The position numbers and the translations under genes were made by a program. This document shows, one piece after another, positions 15,902 through 25,942 of a stretch of 64,000 nt of DNA. This DNA comes from Porticoccus sp002341315 (GTDB lineage Bacteria > Pseudomonadota > Gammaproteobacteria > Pseudomonadales > Porticoccaceae), in the NCBI RefSeq assembly GCF_047634355.1, contig NZ_JBLIAL010000006.1; one strand, given 5' to 3'. The notes beneath the pieces are model-generated. The model saw only the letters and a program-made list of their open reading frames with translations. It had not been told where the DNA came from and made no database searches. Position 1 is the stretch's first letter; every line of letters begins with the position of its first letter.

Positions 15902-17626
15902 CTATTTTTGCATAAGCTGCGGCGATATGGTGGCTATCACGATGCTTTCTGTCAGTAGTTGAGGCAAAATTACGGGCTGGCGGTGTCCTTTTCGGTAAAA
16001 CAGGTAAAGGGGCACACCAGATCGCTGATGGAGATTGAGTAGTTGGGTGATCTCTGGATTGTAGTTGGTCCAGTCACCCTTGAGGTACGTAATCTGCTGC
16101 TCGGCAAAAGCCGAAGTGATTCGTGTTGAGCTCAATGCCATTTTTTCATTGGCGAGACAGGTGATACACCAGTCGGCCGTGAGATTGACGAAAACGGCGT
16201 CGCCCTGATCAAGCAGCTGTTGCAGCCTCGCTTCGGTATAGGGTTCCCAGTGGGTGGCCTGTGTCCCGCTGCCCCGGTAAGTTTGCCAGGGGAGAATCAG
16301 GGCAATGATGACGGCGGTCAACGCAATCAGTCGGGTGAATGGCGTTTTGCGCAGTTTGAGCAGCCAGAGGGCAAAGAGTATCAGTACAATACCCGTGACC
16401 ATCGCGATGACCGTGTCGCTGCCCGCTTGCCTGCCCAACACCCAGAGGAGCCAGGCACCACTCAGGTAAAGGGGAAAGGCGAGAAACTCCTTGAACGTGA
16501 CCATCCAGGGGCCGGGGCGGGGAAGTCGGGTGCCCAGCCATGGCCACCAGGACAGCAAGAGCAGCGGTAGCGCCATACCCAGACCCAGAAACATAAATAC
16601 CGACAATGCGATCCAGACCGGTTGTACCAGCGCAAAGCCCAGCGCTGTTCCCATGAAAGGTGCCGTGCAGGGGCTGGCAACGACAGTGGCCAGCAGGCCC
16701 GTCATGAAGGAGGATTGCAGGCTGTGGCCTGCGGTGGTGGCGTGGCCCAGGTTCATCAGTCCCGTACCCAGCGTGAGTAGTCCGGAAAAGCTCAAACCCA
16801 TCAGGATGAAAAGATAAGCCAGCAGGCCGACAAACACCGGTGATTGAAGCTGGAAGCCCCAGCCCACTGCCTCACCTGTTTGCCGCAGTGCAATAAGGAG
16901 TCCTGCAATGGCGATGAAGCTGAGCACGACGCCCAGTGTGTACGCCAGACCGTGCAGATGTCGGCCATGGGGGCCGAGATGCTGGCTGGTGAGACTCAGT
17001 GCCTTGATCGAGAGTACTGGAAAAACACAGGGCATCAGGTTGAGAATGATGCCGCCCAGTAGCGCAAACAACAGGATGAGGTAAAGGCTTGTGGCGGGCG
17101 AGCGCACTGGGGGCGGTTCCGCTGCCATAGCCACCGAGTCGACATCGGCGATGGATGCGATGCCGGTGTCCGGATCAATAGTGACTTTCTGGGTTCGAGG
17201 CGGGTAGCAGAGCCCCGCATCGGCGCATCCCTGAGACTCGACGAACAGGGTGCGAGCAGAAGGAGGCAGTGGCAGGCCAAAGGTAACCTGTTCATAATAA
17301 ACGGTCAGCTCTCTTTCATAGTACTCGTCATAAATCTGCTTTCCCGCCGGAAAGTCTGGTTTGGCCTCAATCGGTTGCCAATCGCGGTCAAGCAACTGAA
17401 AACGGTGTTGGTAGAGGTAATACCCCGGCGCTATTTGCCAGTCCAGTGACAGTTGCCCGGCCTCTGTGGATACTTCCAGCTGATAGGCCTCGTCAATGGG
17501 CAGGAAGGTGGCATCGGTGCCCAGTAGATTGGCTGATGAGGACGAAGGGAATATCTGCTCTGCATTGGTAAGGCAGGCGACGAACAACAGCAAAATTGTC
17601 AGGATACTGGGGAGCCGTAGATGCAT
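15902..17626 (-). CDS. dsbD: Thiol:disulfide interchange protein DsbD
   Basis: DsbD carries electrons from cytoplasmic thioredoxin to periplasmic thiols for disulfide isomerisation and cytochrome c maturation. The 574-residue protein has a signal peptide (residues 1-22), an N-terminal periplasmic domain with the Cys134/Cys140 pair (CADAGLCYPP), eight or so membrane spans with Cys200 in NLMPCVFPVLS and the second Cys in SPCTAPFMG, and a C-terminal thioredoxin domain with Cys487-Ile-Thr-Cys490. All six electron-relay cysteines are present. It is followed by aroQ on the same strand after 272 bases. Confidence 0.95.
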   Translation of the reverse strand: MHLRLPSILTILLLFVACLTNAEQIFPSSSSANLLGTDATFLPIDEAYQLEVSTEAGQLSLDWQIAPGYYLYQHRFQLLDRDWQPIEAKPDFPAGKQIYDEYYERELTVYYEQVTFGLPLPPSARTLFVESQGCADAGLCYPPRTQKVTIDPDTGIASIADVDSVAMAAEPPPVRSPATSLYLILLFALLGGIILNLMPCVFPVLSIKALSLTSQHLGPHGRHLHGLAYTLGVVLSFIAIAGLLIALRQTGEAVGWGFQLQSPVFVGLLAYLFILMGLSFSGLLTLGTGLMNLGHATTAGHSLQSSFMTGLLATVVASPCTAPFMGTALGFALVQPVWIALSVFMFLGLGMALPLLLLSWWPWLGTRLPRPGPWMVTFKEFLAFPLYLSGAWLLWVLGRQAGSDTVIAMVTGIVLILFALWLLKLRKTPFTRLIALTAVIIALILPWQTYRGSGTQATHWEPYTEARLQQLLDQGDAVFVNLTADWCITCLANEKMALSSTRITSAFAEQQITYLKGDWTNYNPEITQLLNLHQRSGVPLYLFYRKGHRQPVILPQLLTESIVIATISPQLMQK

Positions 17627-17850
17627 TCGGACTTCTCTGTAATGTTGCAGTCGTTTATTGCGGCCTGAATCACCGTTGTCAAGCCAGCATTAAAAAGATC
17701 TCCGGCAACGAGCAGCCGTCAATCTGCAGATCATGAGACAGGCGTTTGCGGAACCAGTTCGTATTGTACGGAGCCGGCGAGATAGAGGCGAGTCATTTGC
17801 CGGTACCCATGGCAGTGTTATAGTCGTCACCCTGAGTGGGAGAGAACGAT

Positions 17851-18297
17851 TTGTCATTTTTGAAACGTTATTTTGCTATTTTTCCAATATTGTTAATAGC
17901 CCAGGTCAACGCCGGAGAGCTGTTGGTGGGTGAAGCCTATATCCGTGGATTGCCACCGGGTCAGACGGTTACTGCGGCCTTTATGACGATCCGGAACGGC
18001 TACGATCATGATTGCCGCCTGCTGGGCGCCGACACACCGGTCGCGGATCGTGCTGAACTTCACCAGCACAGTCACCAGGGCGGTGTCATGTCCATGCGCC
18101 GGGTTCCGGGGTTGAGCATTCCCGCCGGTAGCCAGGTGAACCTGAAGCCAGGCGGTTACCATCTGATGCTGTTTGGTCTGAAGACGCCTCTGGTGGATGG
18201 CGAGGCGTATCCCCTCAGCCTGTTGTTTGAAACCTGCCCTGACGTTCAACTCAACGTTCCTGTGCGCGATGTATTACGAGAAGGTGGTGGCCGATGA
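17851..18297 (+). CDS. Periplasmic copper chaperone PCu(A)C family (DUF461)
   Basis: The protein binds Cu(I) in the periplasm and is thought to deliver it to cytochrome oxidase. The preferred start is TTG 17851, behind GGGAGAG, which gives 148 residues opening with a signal peptide (MSFLKRYFAIFPILLIAQVNAG); a GTG at 17836 is an alternative. The copper motif is present: HQHSHQGGVMSMRRV supplies His and Met ligands and GGYHLMLFGL supplies the later His and Met. Its stop overlaps the DUF2333 start by four bases, so they are co-translated. The 224 bases upstream, towards dsbD, hold the two divergent promoters and nothing else I can see. Confidence 0.85.
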   Translation: MSFLKRYFAIFPILLIAQVNAGELLVGEAYIRGLPPGQTVTAAFMTIRNGYDHDCRLLGADTPVADRAELHQHSHQGGVMSMRRVPGLSIPAGSQVNLKPGGYHLMLFGLKTPLVDGEAYPLSLLFETCPDVQLNVPVRDVLREGGGR

Positions 18298-19346
18298 AGA
18301 TGACCGACAAGATCAAGTCATGGCGCAATGGCATTGCCGATGATGCCCGGGAGTTTCGTGCCGAAGGGGCTGTAACCGGTTTCCCCTGGTGGCGTACGGC
18401 CCTGTGGTTAGTGGGCGTATATCTGCTGGTGGTCTTGCTGATCGGATGGTATTGGACAGAAGAGCCACCATTATTTGACGTCAGTGAAAATACTGCCCAG
18501 CGGGCTGAACGTCAGGTTTCGGGCAGCACCGCTACGGCCACCCTGATTACGGTAATTGAAACCCTGCTGGAAAAACGCGGCGGGTATTTGAGCAATGATA
18601 TTGCGCCGCCCGGGATCTGGCTGGATAACCTGCCGAACTGGGAGTACGGGGTCATTATTCAGGTGCGTGATTTCAGTAAGGCCATGCGTGAGGCATTCAG
18701 CCGATCGCGTTCCCAGTCTACTGAGGACGGTGATTTGGCATTGGCAGAACCACGCTTGAACTTCGACCATCACAGCTGGGTATTGCCTGCGACGGAGTCG
18801 GAGTACCGGGCCGGAATCCGCTACCTTGAAAGCTATCTAGCACGGCTGGCTGACGACAATACCGGCGCGAGGTTCTACCCGCGCGCCGACAGCCTGCGCT
18901 ACTGGCTGGGCACCGTTGAAACCCGTCTGGGGAGTCTCTCGCAGAGACTCAGTGCCAGTGTCGGCCAACGGCGAATCAATATGGATCAGATAGAGCTGGA
19001 CAGGCAGGACAGCTCAGGTCAGGCTTTTGAGGTCAATGTTAAAACGCCCTGGCTGGAATTGGATGACGTCTTTTATGAGGCAAGGGGCACCACCTGGGCG
19101 CTGGTTCATCTACTCAAGGCGGTTGAGGTGGAGTTTGATGAGGTGTTGCGCAAGAAAAATGCCAGGGTCGGGTTGCAGCAGATTATTCGTGAGCTGGAAT
19201 CGAGCCAGGAGCCTGTCTATAGCCCGATGGTGCTGAATGGTGGCGGGTTTGGCCTGCTGGCCAATCATTCACTGGTGATGGCGTCCTACGTCAGCCGGGC
19301 AAATGCTTCGATTATCGACTTGCGAGACCTGCTTGATCAGGGTTGA
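18294..19346 (+). CDS. DUF2333 family inner-membrane protein
   Basis: The 350-residue protein has one membrane span near residues 33-53 (WWRTALWLVGVYLLVVLLIG) after a short basic cytoplasmic segment, then a long periplasmic domain. Sequence such as LPNWEYGVIIQVRDFSKAMRE and ARFYPRADSLRYWL is typical of DUF2333. No catalytic motif is evident. The ATGA overlap with the PCu(A)C chaperone links them in one operon, but I do not infer a copper role from that alone. Confidence 0.85.
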   Translation: MKMTDKIKSWRNGIADDAREFRAEGAVTGFPWWRTALWLVGVYLLVVLLIGWYWTEEPPLFDVSENTAQRAERQVSGSTATATLITVIETLLEKRGGYLSNDIAPPGIWLDNLPNWEYGVIIQVRDFSKAMREAFSRSRSQSTEDGDLALAEPRLNFDHHSWVLPATESEYRAGIRYLESYLARLADDNTGARFYPRADSLRYWLGTVETRLGSLSQRLSASVGQRRINMDQIELDRQDSSGQAFEVNVKTPWLELDDVFYEARGTTWALVHLLKAVEVEFDEVLRKKNARVGLQQIIRELESSQEPVYSPMVLNGGGFGLLANHSLVMASYVSRANASIIDLRDLLDQG

Positions 19347-19397
19347 TCGCGCTGTTTTGAGCAACAGCGTCAAAAGTGACTATGGTACCTGCGACCT

Positions 19398-21908
19398 ATG
19401 AGTGTTGATATCCAGTCTGAGTTCAGGCGTGATGCGCTGTTTGACCGCAGTCTGGAGAATGTATTGCTCAACACCCAAACGCTGGGCGTGTTGTTGCTGG
19501 ACAGTCGTCTGGTGATCAGATACTGGAATCAATGGCTGGGAGAGTGGACCGGTATGTCGCCGGCAGATGTAGCCCAGCGCGCTTTTGATTCACTGTTCCC
19601 CGCTCTGGTTGGCGGTCCATTTGCCCAGGCGATAGATGAGGCCCTGTTTCAGGGTGTCGAGACCCATTGGAATCAACGGGAGAATCCGGATTTTCTCGAT
19701 TCGACCGATTCGATCATGGCGGGCAATCGTCGCGAGTTGCCTCTGCATCGCGTGAGCTTTTCGCCACTGGAATTACCCGATGTCGGCCACTGTTGTCTGA
19801 TTCAGATAGACGAAGCGCCGTTTGACGCAGCGCTGGATAAGGCGATGCTCAAAGAGGAGCCCCGGCGAACGCCGACTTCAGCCGACCAGCGGTTTTCCGC
19901 CTACCTGGACACCGATCAGGTGCCCCTGCTGTTGCTGGACAGTCACCACCTTGTTCTGGATGGGAACGCACCACTGGAAGCCCTGTTTGGTTACAGTATT
20001 GGGCAACTAAAAAACAGACCGTTGCGGGTCTTGCTGCCGACCATTAGTGCCGAGCTTGCCGATGATATCAAGGTGGTGCTGGAGGGCGGCGAAGAAAGGG
20101 AGCAGGGGGCTGCCCTGGAAGGGGCTACTGCGGATGGTGAAAACCTGTTGCTCAGGGTGAGCTGTTTCCCGTCCGTCACTCATCGTGATTGTCATGTGTT
20201 GCTGTTCCAGGATATTACACTTCAGTCGGCCAATCTTGAGGCCCTGTTCCATCAGCGAAAATTAATCAATACGGTGTTCAGTCAAGTGGTGGACGGTATT
20301 TTGTTGACCGACCGACACGGTCTTGTCGAGCACCTCAACCCCATTGGCATGGAACTGCTGGGCATCAACGATCCCCAGCCCAACCGTTATATTGATGATC
20401 TGATGACCTTGCTCAGTGAGTCCGGTGAGCCGGTGGAATCCCCCTGCCGGTCGGCTCTGACCCGCGGCAAGCCCGTCTCTGTTGTCGATAACGCCATGCT
20501 TTCTGTGCCGGGTCAACAACCTTTTCCAGTGGTAGCCACAGCGACACCACTGCGCAACCGGCTCAATCAGGTAACTGGTACCGTATTGGTGTTTCGCTCT
20601 GTCAGTGAAGCGCGACGGATCTCGACCCGCCTTACCTGGCAGGCGACTCACGACCCTCTCACCCAGTTGGCCAACCGTCGCCAACTGGAGAATGAGATCC
20701 TGAGGTCCATTGATGTGGCGCACTCAGACGACAGTACCCATACCCTGTTGTACATCGACCTCTACAATTTCTCCGTCATCAATGACACCTGCGGTCACAA
20801 TGCCGGGGATGAGTTGCTCTGCCAGTTTGCCCGATTGCTCGAAAAGCAGGCCGAAAGCAGGGATGTGGTGGCGAGAATTGGCAACGATGAGTTTGCACTG
20901 TTACTGAATGATCGCACGGTAGAAGAGAGCCGTGAGGTTGCAGAGCACCTCCTCTGGCAGATCAAGGCATTCAGTTTTCCCTGGGAGGAGCGGCGCCTGA
21001 AGATAGGTGCCAGCATTGGTGCCAAGGTGATTGACCGCAATACAGTTTCTGAAATTGATGTGCTGGTGGCGGCGGGCACGTCCTGTGCCGCGGCCAAGGA
21101 ATCGGGTCGCAATCGGATCAACTTCCAGTATCGCAGTGTCGAGGTGGCAGAGCGCCACAGTCTCGCTGAATGGATCCCCGTGATTACCGACGCGCTGGAG
21201 GAGGATCGCTTTGTCTTGTACTGCCAGCCGATTGTGCCGGTGGCCAGTCAGGACAAGGCCGCAGTTCGGCACTATGAAGTGCTGGTTCGCATGGTTGACC
21301 GCGATGGTTCCATCATCCTGCCGGGAAAATTCATTCCCGCCGCCGAACACTATGGCTTGGTGGAAGAAATCGACCGCTGGGTGCTGAACAATATATTCAC
21401 TTACCTGGAAAAGAGTGCAAAGGCCGACCAGCGTTTCGCCGTAAATCTCTCAGGTAACACGATCAGTGATGAAGATCTTAAGGATTACATCATTGGCAAG
21501 TTTGAGGCCACCGGTGTCAGTCCTTCGCAGCTGCAATTTGAAGTGACCGAGACCGCTGCTATCAGGCATTTCGATCGTGCCATGGATCTGATCCATGCCC
21601 TCAAGGACCTGGGCTGTTATTTTTCACTGGATGATTTTGGTAGCGGTCTCTCGTCACTGGGCTATCTCAAGGAACTGCCGGTGGATTACCTGAAAATTGA
21701 TGGCAGTTTCATCCGGACCATGGAATTAAACGAAGTGGGCTACTCCATGGTCAGCACCATCAATCACCTGGGGCATATCATGGGTATTGCTACCATTGCC
21801 GAATGTGTGGAAAACAGTACCCAGTTATCGATGCTTCAGGAAATTGGTGTGGATTACGCTCAGGGTTTTCTGATTGCCCGTCCGCAGCCGTTGGCCCAAT
21901 TATCCTGA
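19398..21908 (+). CDS. PAS-GGDEF-EAL c-di-GMP signalling protein
   Basis: The 836-residue protein has no obvious membrane span. PAS-like segments begin near residues 20, 172 and 288, followed by a GGDEF domain from about 418 and an EAL domain from about 600. The GGDEF motif is degenerate: RIGNDEF at about 493-499. The EAL side retains catalytic residues in YEVLVR (EVL for EAL), FAVNLSGNT, EVTETAA, the DDFGSGLSSL loop and VDYLKIDGSFIR. It is therefore more likely a c-di-GMP phosphodiesterase with a regulatory GGDEF than a cyclase. It converges on a kinase gene, with one base between stops. Confidence 0.93.
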   Translation: MSVDIQSEFRRDALFDRSLENVLLNTQTLGVLLLDSRLVIRYWNQWLGEWTGMSPADVAQRAFDSLFPALVGGPFAQAIDEALFQGVETHWNQRENPDFLDSTDSIMAGNRRELPLHRVSFSPLELPDVGHCCLIQIDEAPFDAALDKAMLKEEPRRTPTSADQRFSAYLDTDQVPLLLLDSHHLVLDGNAPLEALFGYSIGQLKNRPLRVLLPTISAELADDIKVVLEGGEEREQGAALEGATADGENLLLRVSCFPSVTHRDCHVLLFQDITLQSANLEALFHQRKLINTVFSQVVDGILLTDRHGLVEHLNPIGMELLGINDPQPNRYIDDLMTLLSESGEPVESPCRSALTRGKPVSVVDNAMLSVPGQQPFPVVATATPLRNRLNQVTGTVLVFRSVSEARRISTRLTWQATHDPLTQLANRRQLENEILRSIDVAHSDDSTHTLLYIDLYNFSVINDTCGHNAGDELLCQFARLLEKQAESRDVVARIGNDEFALLLNDRTVEESREVAEHLLWQIKAFSFPWEERRLKIGASIGAKVIDRNTVSEIDVLVAAGTSCAAAKESGRNRINFQYRSVEVAERHSLAEWIPVITDALEEDRFVLYCQPIVPVASQDKAAVRHYEVLVRMVDRDGSIILPGKFIPAAEHYGLVEEIDRWVLNNIFTYLEKSAKADQRFAVNLSGNTISDEDLKDYIIGKFEATGVSPSQLQFEVTETAAIRHFDRAMDLIHALKDLGCYFSLDDFGSGLSSLGYLKELPVDYLKIDGSFIRTMELNEVGYSMVSTINHLGHIMGIATIAECVENSTQLSMLQEIGVDYAQGFLIARPQPLAQLS

Positions 21909-21909
21909 T

Positions 21910-22932
21910 TCAGCGCGCTGCGCCGACAGGACCATTGTCGAGCAGGTTGAGCAGATGCGGGTATTGTTGGTGGTCGAGTCGGGGACCGTATTGGCCGACC
22001 ACACTGGCTGATGCCATGCTGGCGAGATGGCCGGCCACCTCGTGGCTGTGCCCCTGTGTGATGGCATAGAGAAACGCGCCGGCGAACATATCGCCGGCAC
22101 CGTTGCTGTCCACAGCGGTTACGGGGTATGGCGGGATAGGGATCAGGGTGTTGCCGTCGTAAACCAGAGCACCCTCCGCGCCGAGCGTGATAACAAAGGT
22201 TTTGGCGATCTCCTGAAGTCTTTCGGCGGCGGTGTCCAATAGGTCTGTTCCGGTCCAGCCCAGGGCTTCGTCGCTGTTGCAAAACAGCAAATCGACCTGC
22301 TCGCCGATCATGTCCTGCAAGCCGCCTTTGAAAAAGGTCACCATGCCGGGATCCGAGAGGCTCATGGCCGTTTTGACGCCCTGCTGCTCGGCAATTTCCC
22401 TGGCGCGGATAGCTGCAGCGCGGCCGGTTTCTGACGTGACCAGGTAACCCTCGAGGTAAAGGTATTCCGATTGTGCGATCGCCTCGTGATTCAGCTCGGT
22501 TTCGGACAGGGTTTCGCTGATGCCGAGATAGGTATTCATGGAGCGTTCGGCATCCGGTGTAATCAGTACCAGGCATTTACCGGTAATACCACTCGGCAGT
22601 TCACCATCGGTGTGGTAATCCACGCCGGCATGGCCCAGGTCATCAAGGTAAAAGCGGCCGTTGTCGTCGTCGGCCACCTTGCAGGAGTAGAATGTCTTGC
22701 CACCAAAACAGCTAACCGCAATGATGGTGTTGGCCGCTGAGCCTCCACTTGCTCTGCGACAGGCCGTCAGGTGATCCGAGAGTTGCTCCACCAGTTCAGA
22801 CTGGCGCTTCTCATCGACCAGCGTCATAAGACCCTTGTCAACGCTGAGCTGTTGCAGGTCGTTATCGGTGACCTCTATCTCGGTATCCACCAGCGCGGCG
22901 CCGATACCATAGACGTGATATTTCTTTTTCAT
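21910..22932 (-). CDS. PfkB family carbohydrate/nucleoside kinase (adenosine kinase-like)
   Basis: The 340-residue ribokinase-fold protein has the N-terminal PfkB signature region (RRASGGSAANTIIAVSCFGG) and the C-terminal signature DSNGAGDMFAGAFLY with the catalytic Asp. The N-terminus YHVYGIGAALVDTEIEV and the YLEGYLVT motif resemble the adenosine kinase-like branch common in gammaproteobacteria. Substrate is inferred from family only; a sugar kinase is possible. It is divergent from mrcB across 115 bases. Confidence 0.85.
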   Translation of the reverse strand: MKKKYHVYGIGAALVDTEIEVTDNDLQQLSVDKGLMTLVDEKRQSELVEQLSDHLTACRRASGGSAANTIIAVSCFGGKTFYSCKVADDDNGRFYLDDLGHAGVDYHTDGELPSGITGKCLVLITPDAERSMNTYLGISETLSETELNHEAIAQSEYLYLEGYLVTSETGRAAAIRAREIAEQQGVKTAMSLSDPGMVTFFKGGLQDMIGEQVDLLFCNSDEALGWTGTDLLDTAAERLQEIAKTFVITLGAEGALVYDGNTLIPIPPYPVTAVDSNGAGDMFAGAFLYAITQGHSHEVAGHLASMASASVVGQYGPRLDHQQYPHLLNLLDNGPVGAAR

Positions 22933-23047
22933 AAATTAGTGGCATTGAGGAAATCAACGGGGCGGCTATTATGCCCCGCTGAGATCAGGAGTAAAGGTCG
23001 CCGGGCAGGTGCGTTGTTGGCGATGTGGTAATTTGCAGGAGAATAGG

Positions 23048-25366
23048 GTGGCCAGACGGCGAAAGAAAAGCAGCAAGCGAGTGACCCGGGTACGCAGTGG
23101 ACGACGCTGGCTAACAGGTCTGCTGATATTGCTAACGCTGATTGTGGTGGCGTCACTGCTGGTGCTCGACGCCATGGTGTATCAGAAGTTTTCCGGGAAA
23201 AAATGGTCCCTTGCCTCCCATGTCTACAGCCGGGCACTGGAATTGTACCCCGGCCAGGCGCTCGCCCGTACAGACTTGCAGTGGGAGCTGGAGAAGCTGG
23301 GCTACCAGCGGGTCAGTGCCGCAAAAAAACCGGGGCAGTACAGCGTGGCTGCCGAACGAATCGAGCTGTTTTCCCGGGGGTTTGAGTTTTGGGATGGCAG
23401 CGAATCCGCCCAACTGATGCGGTTGAGTTTTGCTGGCCAGAAAATCCGTGCGCTGAGCGATGCCTCTGGCAATCCTGTTGATCTGGCCCGACTTGAGCCG
23501 ATGGTGATGGGCGGCATCTACCCTGCCCACAAAGAGGATCGGGAGCTGGTCAAGCTCAGCCAGTTGCCGCCATCGCTGGCCGATGCACTGCTGGCCGTAG
23601 AGGATCAGAACTTTTACGACCATTACGGCGTTTCCTTTCGGGGCATTGCCCGCGCCATGCTGGCAAACCTGAAACAGGGGCGTGTGGCCCAGGGCGGTAG
23701 CACGTTGACCCAGCAGCTGGTCAAAAATTTCTACCTGAGTCACGAACGCACGCTGTCGCGGAAACTGATGGAAGTGGTCATGGCCGTCATGCTGGAAATG
23801 CATTTCAGCAAGGACGAGATTCTCGAAACCTACATCAATGAAGTCTATCTGGGGCAGTCAGGTGCTCGGGCGGTGCACGGCTTTGGTCTGGCCAGCCGGC
23901 ATTATTTCCAGCAGTCGATAACCGATCTGGATGTGCACCAGGTAGCGCTGCTGGTGGGTATGGTCAAAGGCGCCTCCTACTACAATCCGTGGCGCCAGCC
24001 GGAGCGGGCCATGGCGCGTCGCAATCTGGTGTTGGGTATGATGGCTGAGCAGGGCTTGCTGGATGCCGATAGGGCTCGCCTGGCTCAGCAGCAGCCGCTG
24101 GATGTGATGGCGCAGTCCGATGCGGGTGGGCGCTGGCAGTACCCGGCGTACCTGGAACTGGTGAAGCGTCAGTTGCGCCAGGATTACAAGGAGTCCGACC
24201 TGCAGACCGAAGGGTTGCGGATCTTCACTCACTTTGACCCCCAGGTACAACGCAAACTGGAACAGCGGATGGCCAGCCGTATCGACAACCTTGAATCCGG
24301 TTACCGTATCGAGCAGGGCAAGTTGCAGGGCGCCGCCGTGATTGTCCGGGTCGGAGCCGGGGAAGTGATCGCCGTGGCCGGTGATCGGCAGGCGGGTTAT
24401 GCCGGCTTCAACCGCGCCCTGGATGCCCGCCGCCAGATCGGTTCCACCATCAAACCGGCGGTTTATCTCAGCGCCCTGTCCGAGCCATCTCGTTACACCA
24501 TCGCATCCATGATTGATGACAGCGAGCTATCCGTGAAGCTGCCAAATGGCGATGTCTGGCAACCGAAGAATTACGAGCGAGAAAGTCACGGTCCGGTGCC
24601 GCTCTATGAGGCGCTGGCCAATTCCTATAATCAGGCTACCGCCCGATTGGGAATGGATGTTGGTGTAGATCACGTCGCCGAGACAGTCAGGCAGATGGGT
24701 TATCAGGGCTCACTGCCGGCACTGCCGTCCCTAATGTTGGGGGCTGTGGCCATGTCGCCTCTGGAGGTCTCTCAGATTTATCATACGATTGCGGCAAATG
24801 GTTTCTACTCGCCACTGCGGGCCATCAACTCGGTTTTTACCTCCGTCAATGTGCCGCTGAAGCGCTACCCCTTCGAGGGGGAGCAGCGTCTTGACCCAAA
24901 ATCCATGCACCTCTTGCACTATGCATTGCAGGTTGTCTTGCGCGAAGGTACCGGGAAAACGGCCTATCAGCGGCTGCCGGGGGACCTGATGTTGGGTGGA
25001 AAAACCGGTACCACTAACGATCAGCGAGACAGCTGGTTTGCCGGCTTCAGCGGCAATTACCTGAGTGTGGTCTGGTTGGGGCGGGACGACAATGGCATGA
25101 TGCCACTGACTGGCGGCACAGGTGCTCTGCAGCTCTGGACCGACATTATGACGACGCTGGACAATCGCTCTATGGTTTTCAATCAGCCTGAGGGCGTCAG
25201 CTATTATTGGGTCGAGCCCGAGACTGGCCTCCTTAGCAGAGAGGGTTGTGCTGGCGCCAGATACCTGCCTTTTATCGATGGCAGTCAGCCCACCCGGCAA
25301 AGTACCTGTCGCCCGAGTGCGATTGACGGCGTTATGGATTGGTTAAAGGATAAATTTCGATGGTAA
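23048..25366 (+). CDS. mrcB: Penicillin-binding protein 1B (bifunctional peptidoglycan synthase)
   Basis: PBP1b polymerises and crosslinks peptidoglycan. The start is taken as GTG 23048, behind AGGAGA, giving 772 residues; a further 13 codons upstream (TTG 23009) seem untranslated. A basic cytoplasmic tail precedes a membrane span (about 19-38) and a UB2H-type region. The glycosyltransferase domain has EDQNFYDHYG (catalytic Glu185) and GGSTLTQQLVKN. The transpeptidase domain has STIK (Ser466, Lys469), the SYN motif in ANSYNQATA, and KTGTT (Lys652). A TPR lipoprotein gene overlaps its end, recalling the LpoB/TPR helpers of PBP1b. Confidence 0.96.
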   Translation: MARRRKKSSKRVTRVRSGRRWLTGLLILLTLIVVASLLVLDAMVYQKFSGKKWSLASHVYSRALELYPGQALARTDLQWELEKLGYQRVSAAKKPGQYSVAAERIELFSRGFEFWDGSESAQLMRLSFAGQKIRALSDASGNPVDLARLEPMVMGGIYPAHKEDRELVKLSQLPPSLADALLAVEDQNFYDHYGVSFRGIARAMLANLKQGRVAQGGSTLTQQLVKNFYLSHERTLSRKLMEVVMAVMLEMHFSKDEILETYINEVYLGQSGARAVHGFGLASRHYFQQSITDLDVHQVALLVGMVKGASYYNPWRQPERAMARRNLVLGMMAEQGLLDADRARLAQQQPLDVMAQSDAGGRWQYPAYLELVKRQLRQDYKESDLQTEGLRIFTHFDPQVQRKLEQRMASRIDNLESGYRIEQGKLQGAAVIVRVGAGEVIAVAGDRQAGYAGFNRALDARRQIGSTIKPAVYLSALSEPSRYTIASMIDDSELSVKLPNGDVWQPKNYERESHGPVPLYEALANSYNQATARLGMDVGVDHVAETVRQMGYQGSLPALPSLMLGAVAMSPLEVSQIYHTIAANGFYSPLRAINSVFTSVNVPLKRYPFEGEQRLDPKSMHLLHYALQVVLREGTGKTAYQRLPGDLMLGGKTGTTNDQRDSWFAGFSGNYLSVVWLGRDDNGMMPLTGGTGALQLWTDIMTTLDNRSMVFNQPEGVSYYWVEPETGLLSREGCAGARYLPFIDGSQPTRQSTCRPSAIDGVMDWLKDKFRW

Positions 25367-25851
25367 ACCCTATCCCTAAAGGCCTCCTGTTAGTGGTGTG
25401 GATGGTCGTTGTGCTGGTCAGTGGTTGTGCGCCGGTTTATGCGCCCATCAGTGAGTCGGGTTCCACACCGCCATCGGAGTCTACCTCACCGTCGCCAGAA
25501 ACCGAGCGGTCTCCGCCGGTTGCTGTGCCCGATGACGAGGATAGGCGAATTACCCCTTCAGAGCCGGTGCAAGTGGCGCCAGGTGGCGCGGTAAGACGCC
25601 TGCTTGAAGAAGCCTGGCGGTACAATAAAGCCGGGGATTATGACCGCTCGAATGCCGTGGCTGAGCGAGCGCTGCGTATTAATCATACGGAGCCGGAGGT
25701 CTATCTCGTAATGGCGTCCAACTATTTTGCCATGACCCGGTTGAGCCTGGCGGAACAACTGGCGCGACAGGGGCTACCTCTGGCCGGGCGGAATCCGGCC
25801 GTTAAGGCTGACCTCCAGTCACTGCTCGCGCGCATCAGTGCACTTAAGTAA
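25360..25851 (+). CDS. TPR-repeat lipoprotein
   Basis: The 163-residue protein begins with a lipoprotein signal peptide whose lipobox ends VSG-Cys23, so it is expected to be lipidated, probably on the outer membrane because residue +2 is Ala, not Asp. A Ser/Pro/Thr-rich linker (about 30-75) leads to two TPR-like helical pairs (about 83-150, including EAWRYNKAGDYDRSNAVAE). It overlaps the mrcB 3' end by seven bases. Coupling to PBP1b suggests a regulatory or scaffolding partner, but that is inference. Confidence 0.8.
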   Translation: MVNPIPKGLLLVVWMVVVLVSGCAPVYAPISESGSTPPSESTSPSPETERSPPVAVPDDEDRRITPSEPVQVAPGGAVRRLLEEAWRYNKAGDYDRSNAVAERALRINHTEPEVYLVMASNYFAMTRLSLAEQLARQGLPLAGRNPAVKADLQSLLARISALK

Positions 25852-25942
25852 CATGACTGTCGCGTGATTTTCTTTGAATGTAGAGCTCGACTTGTTTTTC
25901 CAGTTATTTCAGAACACTATCAGCATTTAAACAACATCAAGC

